Positions 1 to 8,200 of a stretch of DNA of 64,000 nt are shown piece by piece. Each line of letters opens with the position of its first letter. The stretch's first letter is position 1. The stretch is from Anthracocystis setariae. Taxonomy: Eukaryota > Basidiomycota > Ustilaginomycetes > Ustilaginales > Ustilaginaceae. The position numbers and the translations under genes were made by a program. The DNA is taken from positions 62,001-126,000 of the forward strand of contig CAKMXJ010000001.1 in assembly GCA_928724745.1 (NCBI GenBank), read 5' to 3'. A model generated the notes under the pieces. It was given only the letters and a program-made list of their open reading frames with translations. It had not been told where the DNA came from and ran no database searches.

Positions 1-1
1 T

Positions 2-940
2 AGATCGAAGGACGTGATCGATAGCAAGACGGCGATGCTCATGCTGCTTGCCTGGTTGAGAGGAAGTCGTCTGCGGTCTCTTGAGGGTCAATTTGGGTGG
101 TCTCACAGCCGTACAAGTCGCATTGTGCATCATATGAGTGAGTTCATTCATCGGAGATGGTGTTACTTGCTCGACATCACCAGCGCGCGCCACCACCTTG
201 CCTCGCCGAGGGCCCTCGATGCCTACGCCGCTGCGATCGAGCGGAAGACTCGCTTGCCGAACTTCTGGGGCGCTATCGACGGTACAGTTCGGCCAATCGC
301 TATGCCGGATCGCGATCAGCAGGAGGCATACAACGGTCACAAACGGGTTCATGCTCTGAAATGGCAGTTCATTGCGACACCAGACGGACTCCTGTTTGTA
401 TCTCAGCCGTTCGATGGTCGCAGACATGATGCTCACATGGTAATAGAAACTCGATTGGTTGAATGGGCTACGGAGCATGCTAAAGGAGAGGACGGTGAGC
501 AAAGATATCTATACGGGGACCAGGCGTACGGAGTGTCGGCGGCGATCATATCGCCGTTCCGTGGTAATCTTGTCTCGAGGAACCAGGAACTGTTCAACCA
601 CGTGCTCAGTAAGTATCGAACGACCGTAGAGTGGGGGATCGGCATGGTATCGATGCAATGGCCAAGATTTCGTGATAAGCAATATCAGAGGACGGGTCTC
701 ACGCCGTGTGGAAGGGACTGGATGGTGGCGACGCTCCTGTGGAACGCCAAGACGTGTATGATCGGCAATCAGATTAGCATTGCTATGGGGTGCAATCCTC
801 CTCGCCTGGAGGAGTACTTCTCATCGCGACGTGTGGTGGTCTCAAGCGTGTCCCCTTCTCCTCATACGAACAGCACAGGCATCAATGAGGAGGAGTTAGC
901 ACAAGTCAACGAGGAAGTGATGGTGAACGAGGCACTTTGA
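2..940 (+). CDS. Harbinger-type DDE transposase (HARBI1-like nuclease), 5' partial
   Basis: The frame is open to the window edge (first visible codon at position 2), so the true start is upstream and the N-terminus is missing. About 312 residues are visible. Counting from the GTG codon at 14, the DDE catalytic triad is D89 (in FWGAIDGT), D169 (in YLYGDQAYG) and E206 (in YRTTVEWGIG). All three acidic residues and their family contexts are present. The segment before D89 (SRTSRIVHHMSEF) resembles the helix-turn-helix that precedes the nuclease domain in this family. The expected role is cut-and-paste transposition with a 3-bp target duplication. The C-terminal tail after residue 270 is acidic and poorly conserved. 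No frameshift or internal stop is seen. Confidence 0.88.
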   Translation, partial: RSKDVIDSKTAMLMLLAWLRGSRLRSLEGQFGWSHSRTSRIVHHMSEFIHRRWCYLLDITSARHHLASPRALDAYAAAIERKTRLPNFWGAIDGTVRPIAMPDRDQQEAYNGHKRVHALKWQFIATPDGLLFVSQPFDGRRHDAHMVIETRLVEWATEHAKGEDGEQRYLYGDQAYGVSAAIISPFRGNLVSRNQELFNHVLSKYRTTVEWGIGMVSMQWPRFRDKQYQRTGLTPCGRDWMVATLLWNAKTCMIGNQISIAMGCNPPRLEEYFSSRRVVVSSVSPSPHTNSTGINEEELAQVNEEVMVNEAL

Positions 941-973
941 TTGCTAGGACAATGTATATACATGAATAGATGA

Positions 974-2299
974 TCAATGAAACCCTCCATATCTACCTGT
1001 TCGTGACTGCGATGGTGCGCGGGAGCTACGTCGTCGAGATCCCTCTCGAGTGGGAGTGATATCAGTCGAAGACACCGAGATCGAACGCTGTCCACGCGGA
1101 GTGGAAGGATCTTCGGGGATAGTGTTCATTGCATATGAGTTCGTTCCTGCAGCAGCATTTGATTGTGACGACGGCGGCGGAGGCGGAGGTTGCGATTTGA
1201 TGTACCCGACGATGTGGTTGAGACTGTTCTCGATGGAGTCAAGGCGATTGATCTTACTCTCAAGCGCTTCGAAGCGACTACGCATATCCCTCATATCAGC
1301 AGACACGGTGTTGAGCAATGAAGTTCCTATATTGACCATGCTCTGCTTGATTCGAAGTGATTCGTTCCTGAATCGCTCGTCTGACTCCCTCTGAATCTCG
1401 TCGTTGTGCAACATGAGAGAGAGTACCTCGTTCGCAGCGTTCTTGTTCTTCTTCCTGGGCGGCAATATGAACAGTTCGCCAGAGGTGTCGCTCTCCGAGT
1501 CTGCGCTGCGTGAAGAAGATCGAGGCGGACCTGAGGGGCTGGAATCGGCAGCTGATGCTCGTTGATACATCGTTGAGGTCGATCGGGATGCCGGAGTACC
1601 ATGTGCTGCAGTGCTGATGCCGACAAGATGTCGCCGGTGAGCCTCGGCGGTGGCTTTGGCACTCTTTCCATAGGAGTTGACCACCTCGGCCTGCAGGACA
1701 TCGTCAACCATTCGTTCCAGGTCACTCCGGAGCTCAACAATACCCGAAGACGCTGCCAGTGCTCGATCTTGCTTCTTGCGTGCAATGCTAATGTGTTTCC
1801 ATTTCTCCTTGATAGCCTGAAGTGAGCGTGGCGGAGCTTGATCGCGATCAAAGACAGCGTTGACCTCATCAAGCACCGCAAGCCAAGCAGTACCCTTGTC
1901 GGCGTTGACGCGATACTTGTTAGGATTGTGATTATGTACAGCCTTGATGAGCACCTCAATATGATCCGCTGTCCAATGGCCTCGAGCGCCGTTTGCCACA
2001 GAAGACACAGACACAGACTGAGACAATGGAACTTGGGTACGTTCTTGAGATTGCGATGCTTGTACATGATCGTGAGATATAGCTCTATACACTTGAGACT
2101 CTTGCGAAGGAGAAGACTGGAAGAGCGGCGGAGGAGGCAGAGAAGTCGTCGGTTGCGAAATGTTTTGATAAAGCTCGTCCATATTGACGATATCAGCCAT
2201 GCTATCGACGTCAATAGACTCCATTGCCATCAGCGAGGACTGCAGCGAAGCTGGGAAGCGCGAGAGCGAGGGGTCGGCGGACAGGCGCTGGTTTGGCAT
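974..2299 (-). CDS. Myb/SANT-like protein of the Harbinger element
   Basis: A 441-residue protein begins with an ATG at 2299. After a low-complexity Ser/Gln/Pro leader, residues about 107-175 form a Myb/SANT-like DNA-binding domain: GHWTADHIEVLIKAV, then a long second helix, then SLQAIKEKWKHI with the spaced tryptophans typical of the fold. A nuclear-localisation-like basic patch (PPRKKNKN) and a helical stretch with a predicted coiled coil follow around residues 285-355. The C-terminus is rich in Pro and Ser. The gene converges on the transposase, and Harbinger elements carry exactly such a partner. A host Myb gene at this spot is the alternative, but the 33-base spacing to the transposase stop argues against it. 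Confidence 0.75.
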   Translation of the reverse strand: MPNQRLSADPSLSRFPASLQSSLMAMESIDVDSMADIVNMDELYQNISQPTTSLPPPPLFQSSPSQESQVYRAISHDHVQASQSQERTQVPLSQSVSVSSVANGARGHWTADHIEVLIKAVHNHNPNKYRVNADKGTAWLAVLDEVNAVFDRDQAPPRSLQAIKEKWKHISIARKKQDRALAASSGIVELRSDLERMVDDVLQAEVVNSYGKSAKATAEAHRRHLVGISTAAHGTPASRSTSTMYQRASAADSSPSGPPRSSSRSADSESDTSGELFILPPRKKNKNAANEVLSLMLHNDEIQRESDERFRNESLRIKQSMVNIGTSLLNTVSADMRDMRSRFEALESKINRLDSIENSLNHIVGYIKSQPPPPPPSSQSNAAAGTNSYAMNTIPEDPSTPRGQRSISVSSTDITPTREGSRRRSSRAPSQSRTGRYGGFH

Positions 2300-2925
2300 G
2301 CTCCAATAACGATCAATTGGGGTCGTACAAGCTGTGTGTGGGGTAAAGTTAAAGTTTATGATTGCAAATCCCGACCGACGGTAACTTAGTTCATGGCCTG
2401 TGCCTGATCGCGAAGAGCACTACTGACATCAGCTAGATTCACAGATATCGGCAGAATCGGTTTGTAATTAACCCGATACGGTGATCACGGCCGAAAAAAT
2501 TAACTGGACGCGTCACGTGGATTGGAAAATATTTAAACAAAGCTCAGTTCGAAATCCATCCACCCAAACGATCCTCCGAACCACCACCATCTCCGTCGTC
2601 TGGGTCAACTATCCGACCCCTCCGACACTCACCCAGACGACGACGACCGAAACCTCCCTGATGACTGCAATGCACAGAGCCGACCGACTGTGCAGATTCA
2701 TTCTTTCTTTCTTTCTGTGAGCTGATTCGCGTCGTCGTTGGCAAAAGACGCATCGGCGAGAAAGGAAGAGTGCCTTGGAAGGCGCATTTTAGTCTTACAA
2801 AGCGACGCAGCCAAAAGACGACCCTACCGGTTATCTTTTACAGATAGAATGATCTAACATCGTCGTTTTCTTCCATCATCAAATAAGCAACAGTCAGCAC
2901 GAGCAACCGCAGGGACCCAAAAGAG

Positions 2926-2956
<31 letters not shown>

Positions 2957-3223
2957 GAGGAACAAAAAAAAAGAAAAGAAAAGATCGGGTTGAGTCCGAA
3001 CTGGATTTTTTTTGAGAAGAATTTTTTTTTGAAGGAGAGTCGGAAGTCGCTCAAATAGAGGTGGTTGCTCGTCAGTCTCATTCCTCCTCCTCCCCTCTCT
3101 CTCAACCCAGCTGCTCAGCTTGGCTCACCCCACCAATATACCCATCAGCATCCTTAGTATACCTTTCCTTTCTTGTCCTTTCCTTACTTTTGCATTCTTC
3201 GCATCCCTCGCATTCTTAGCATC
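2300..3223. promoter_or_regulatory. Intergenic: transposon right flank and RRB1 promoter with poly(A) tract
   Basis: No gene is seen in these 924 bases. The first part must contain the right terminus of the Harbinger element, which I could not place. An uninterrupted A run of about 29 bases lies at 2925-2953, followed by more A- and T-runs to 3025 and a pyrimidine-rich leader (3080-3220) just before the RRB1 ATG. The A tract plus pyrimidine leader looks like a nucleosome-depleted promoter. Confidence 0.5.
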
Positions 3224-5178
3224 ATGTCTAAGCGTCCTTCCTCCCCCTCGCTCGAGGGCAAGGCAGCTGCCGCTACATCTTCCACTTCCTCTCCCGTTGT
3301 TCAGCGTCAACGAACTGGCGCCGACGCCTCCGCACAACTCAACCGCATCAAGGATGCCGACGGTGACGATGACATGGGCGAGTTTGAAGATCAGTTCGAA
3401 GACGAGTTCGACGAGGAAGATGCCGTCATCGCAGCGCGCGATTCTGACGACGATGATGATGATGACGACGACGCCGAGACCATGGAGGTGGATGGCATGA
3501 AGGTGGACGGCAAGATCCAGCGTCCCGAAAACGACGAAGCCGAGACTGCCGAGGCCGAAACACAAGTCTTTATTCCCGGTGTCAACAAGCTCGAGGAAGG
3601 CCAGACGCTCGAAGCCGATCAGAGTGCCTACGAGATGCTTCACCGTCTCAACGTCACATGGCCCTGTCTCTCCTTCGACCACCTCAAGGACCACCTTGGA
3701 AATGACAGGCAGAGCTACCCACACACCTCCTACATGGTCGCCGGTACTCAGGCAGACACAGCGTCGCGAAACGAGATCATGGTTATGAAAGCTAGCTCCC
3801 TCCACAAGACCCAGAACGACGATGGTAAGTTTCTTATCTTGTTTTTCCCCCCGGCCAACACTGTTCACGGATTCCTTGGGGATGCTTGTAGGTCTCGCAA
3901 TGATGCCTTGAGGCATTTGGCTGTATGAGTTGGGTCCCTCCCCTGTGGGGAGAGGTGCAGCTCGATGCCGACAACATCTCAGCTACCTAAATTTTTTTTA
4001 TATCTGAGCCAAACCACATGCATCCTCATTGCATCTTGCTATCGGCCCGCAAACTTGTGCAACTTGCCAACATGGGATACTGACTTGCTCTTGTTCTGCA
4101 TCGTTTGTTTGTTTTCCTTGCGACGCTACTAGGTTTGTCCGATGACGAAGACGACGACGAAAACGACCTGGACGACGATGCGATCCTCGAATACAAGTCG
4201 ATTCCCGTCGTAGGCGGCATCAATCGCGTTCGAGCCGCTCCCACCTCAACCCCCGTTTCCGACCTTGAACCCTGTCTCGACCCCTACCCCGTTGCTGCTT
4301 GGTCTGAAGTCGGAGACGTCAAGATCTTCGACGTGCGTCCGCTGCTCAACTCGCTCGATCGTCCGGGCACTTCGTACGATGCACGCAAAGTCAACACGCC
4401 CATGTTCACGGTCAAGGCGCACAACGGCGTTGAGGGCTACGCCATGGACTGGGCCGGCGTTGTCAATGGAGGCTCCTCCGCTGGTGGCAAAGCCTCTTCG
4501 TTGCGCTTGCTCACCGGTGATATTCATTCTAAGATCTTTCTCACCACTGCGGGCAATGCTGGGTTCACGACGAACCCGAACCCCTTCACATCGCATACCT
4601 CGTCTGTCGAGGACTTGCAATGGTCGCCCAAGGAACCCACCGTCTTCGCATCGTGCTCGGCCGACCGCTCCATCCGCATCTGGGACGTGCGCGTCAAAAC
4701 GCGTCGCTCGGTCATCTCGGTCGAAAACGCCCACCCCCAAGACGTCAACGTCATCTCATGGAACCGTGGCACCGACTACCTCCTCGTCTCCGGTGGCGAC
4801 GAAGGCTCTCTGAAAGTCTGGGACCTTCGTCAATTTAAACCCACCACCACCACCACTGCTGCCCCATCGCCCGTAGCCCAGTTCGACTGGCACAAATCCG
4901 CCATCTCGTCGGTCGAATGGCATCCCACCGAAGACTCAATCTTGGCCGCTGCAGGTAGAGACGATCAGGTAACCCTCTGGGACCTCTCGGTCGAACACGA
5001 CCAAGACGAATCCCCCTCCCAACCATCACCACTCCTCACCAACGTTCCCCCACAACTCCTCTTCTCACACCATGGCCTCACAGACTGCAAAGAACTCCAC
5101 TGGCACCCGCAAATCCCCGGCATGCTCACCACAACCGCCCTGGACGGCTTCAACATCTTCAAAACCATCTCAGTCTAA
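3224..5178 (+). CDS. RRB1: Glutamate-rich WD-repeat ribosome assembly chaperone (Rrb1/GRWD1)
   Basis: Two exons, 3224-3824 and 4133-5178, give 548 residues. The intron (3825-4132) starts GTAAGT and ends CTACTAG, and joining it makes the codon GGT and the continuous sequence NDDGLSDDED. The N-terminal third is acidic (DDDDDDDD around residue 80) with the family motif LHRLNVTWPCLSFD at about residue 139. The C-terminal half holds WD40 repeats, for example SVEDLQWSP, SIRIWDVR, LKVWDLR and QVTLWDLS. In yeast, Rrb1 binds newly made ribosomal protein L3 and is needed for 60S assembly in the nucle(ol)us. I chose the ATG at 3224 rather than the in-frame one at 3173, because the extra residues are a hydrophobic stretch foreign to the family. 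The gene ends 62 bases from the convergent Raptor stop. Confidence 0.9.
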
Positions 5179-5240
5179 AAATTAGAAATTTCAACACTTG
5201 TATTTGTAACCCCTTCCCCCCCCTTTTGAAACTTGTGTGA

Positions 5241-8200
5241 TTACGATGAATCCGGCCACTCTCGGAGTTCGAGTAACGAGTCCGGCCCACCGAAGGCGAG
5301 GATGGGCAGGTGCGGGTGGAATGCAATCGAGCCCATTGCTGGCGTGAACGCGCTCGGCGGGGTTTCAACTGCTGGTGGTAGCAGCGTGTGCAGTGGGTTG
5401 GTAGGGTTGACATGAGCCGGTGCACCTGCATGGTGGTCGTGAATCAAACTCTCGCCTGGATGATGCAGATGATGATGATGATGGTGGTGGTGGTGGTGGT
5501 GGTGGTGATGGTGGACACCCGAGTTGACCGCCTCCGGAGGATACAGCAACGTACTATTCCCCAAATGAGCGGTAGAGCCCATGGGCGCAAACGTGCGTAC
5601 GATCGGCTTACCAACCGTCTTGAGCGTCTCGAGATGCGTCAACACCACCGTCTGCGGACCTGCACTCGACCTCAACGGCCTCGGCGCCGAACTGACCGCA
5701 AACAACGGCACCCTCTCATGCACCGCCATACAGCTCAACTTGCCACCCAACTTGCCGCCCAACCCCATGCGCGCGATCGACGACCGCACCCGCATATCCC
5801 ACAACCTCACCTCGCCATCCACACTCGCGGTGACCAACTCGCGCGAGCCACGTTTCTGTAGATGCACATTCTGCACCCACGTCTGATGCTCCTCCCACAA
5901 GCGCACCAGACTCGCCTCCGGCGGATTGCGCCGATCGTACACGCCCACCGTGCCATCGCCAAACCCGGCAACAAACAGATGGCCGAAATCCGACTCGGAC
6001 GAAATCGACGTCACGCAACTGCTCGCCCTCGTCGGAATATCCACCACGCACAACTCGCGATGCGCATCCCACACCCGGATCACCCTGCTATCGCCTCCCG
6101 CCAACAAATGGCCACTCACCTGCAGCCAATCCACCACCAACCCACTCGGCCGCTTACTCCTCACCAGATCCGGCAGCGCCTGGAAACACGACGCCAGCTC
6201 AGGCCCCCTAAACCCGGCCGTATGCGTCGGGCTATCGTAATGCCGGTAGATGCGCACATTGCCCTCCGCCGATCCAACCAGCAACATCGCGTCGCTATCC
6301 TCGTTGATGAACAGCGCACTCGTGATGTTCGTCCTCGCCGGATTCCCATTCGCAAACCGACTGAGCAGCCGCTTCTCCTCCCAATCCCACACCGCAATCG
6401 TATCCTGATCGCTCGCCGTCACGAGGTGATTCTCATACTGATGGAACAGCATCAGCTGCGCCACCGCCCCATTCCGAATGTACCCTCCGTGCTCGGTCCA
6501 CCCGCACTGCGCAGCATCGTCGGCGATCTGCAAAGCATGCTCGACCAGCAGCGTATTGCGCTGCTTCTTCCAATGCTGCACATTGTAATTGACACTTCCC
6601 GGCTCTTCGCTCTCGGGCTGCTTCATCTGCGGCTCGATGTAGTACTCGCTGCACCACGCAAACAAGCGCGATTTCAGCGGAAGCGTCTCGCGCAGTTCAG
6701 CACCACTGTTCAACGATCCAATCGATCCGGATGGCGTACTGACGCCACTGCTGCCAGGAGTCGGTACAAAGCCCCACCGGTTGGCACGGCTGACTGCAGG
6801 CGACGAAGCCGGCGTATTCTGCCCGGATCCCTCCGCACTACCAGTGAACCGAGAGCGGAAGCGGTACATGTCCATCGCGATCAGCCCGGCCAGCGCATCT
6901 CCTATCTTGACATGGTCATCCACCGCCACGTGCGGGTCGGTTTCAAACTCGTCCCCGTAGAATTGCTGCTTGTCGCCGCCATTACTATGGTCGCCGCTGC
7001 CGTTCGAATACTGCTGCTGGCCAATCGTGCCACCGGTAGCCTTCTTTCGATCGCCCTTGCCATTGATGTGGGACAAGCTCTCAGCACTTTGCGAGCGGTT
7101 GCTCAACTTGGCCGGAGTGTTCGACGGCGACGAGGGCATCGACAATGGCGCTTCGAGCGAAGGAGCCATCGCATTCGCCAACCCACCTTTGGGAAGGTAA
7201 GGGGAGCTGTACTGTGCAGCAGCCGCCTTGGTTGCAGGGCTGCGGCGAGGTGCCACCACTGCTGGACCAGGCGGAGGGATACCCGAAGGTCCGGCTTCAC
7301 CATACAGCGGACGTCCCATGCTGTCGTGGTCCGACCCCACCGGCGATGCAGGACGCGAGTAACCCAGCGTCGCCAGCGTCTTGACCGCCTGAGCGAGCGT
7401 CGAGCTTCGCTTGGGCGCAGCCTGCGACTGGGTGCGCAAAATCTTACCTGGTCGAGCCGGACCTGAGCCACCGGTACCGAACCCAGATGGAGGCACGTGT
7501 GCTCCATTCATCGCGGCGATTTGCGAGGTCGACAGCTCGTCCGTTGAACCTGGCGTGGTCGCTGCCGAACGTGGTGTGAGCGGGAAGTATCCCTCGGTCG
7601 GCGCATCCGTGCTGGTGGGCGTGGTGAAGCGCGTGATCGCATCTGTCGCACCAAGCCCTCGCAGCGCGCTCTCTCCTGCGCTCGAGACATCACTCTCCAG
7701 CAGCAACGCAATGACAAAGTCCACCACCGTGCAGGCCAAGTTAGCCACCTCCGGATTCGAATCAACGCTGAGATCCAGAAGCGCCACAAAGATGGTCGTA
7801 AAGGCTGGGATATTGGCAATATCCTCTTCCTCAATCTCCTCTTCAATGAGCAGCTTGGAAGCCAGACGAGCAAGCAGTGCTTCTTCCATAGCCAGTGCCG
7901 CGGACGAACACCCAGCGGCGCTGCCATTCGAATCCTCCCGGCCAGACGAGTCGGTAGCTGATGCTCGACGATCCGTCGCAGTTGATGCCTTGGCTCTCGC
8001 CGTTGCAGACTTGTGGTCCTGTCGCAAGGCCGAAGTTTGCGAGTTGCCTTCCCTCGTGTAGTAGAGGTAGGCAGCGAGAACGAAGAATCCCTTGTACTCA
8101 GCCACAATCGGACTGAGCGCAATGACCAATTCCTTTCGCACCAACGGACTGCAATCACCCTTTGTAGTGAGCATCGCCGTCGCAATTCCAACCTCGAGGC

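Larger units (their letters stand above)
1..2299. mobile_element. PIF/Harbinger DNA transposon, 5' end cut by window
   Basis: A DDE transposase gene on the plus strand and a Myb/SANT-like gene on the minus strand lie tail to tail with 33 bases between their stop codons. This two-gene layout is the known signature of PIF/Harbinger elements, in which the Myb-like protein helps the transposase reach the nucleus and bind the ends. The left end lies outside the window, so terminal inverted repeats and the 3-bp target duplication cannot be checked. The right terminus lies somewhere after 2299 and was not located. Both frames are open where visible, so the copy may be recent. Confidence 0.8.

Noticed and set aside
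3173..3223. Upstream in-frame ATG for RRB1
   Set aside because: It would add a 17-residue hydrophobic leader not expected for a nuclear WD protein; the MSKRPSSPS start is preferred.
5862..7466. 534-residue open frame on the plus strand
   Set aside because: Antisense of Raptor, Arg/His-rich, no domain.
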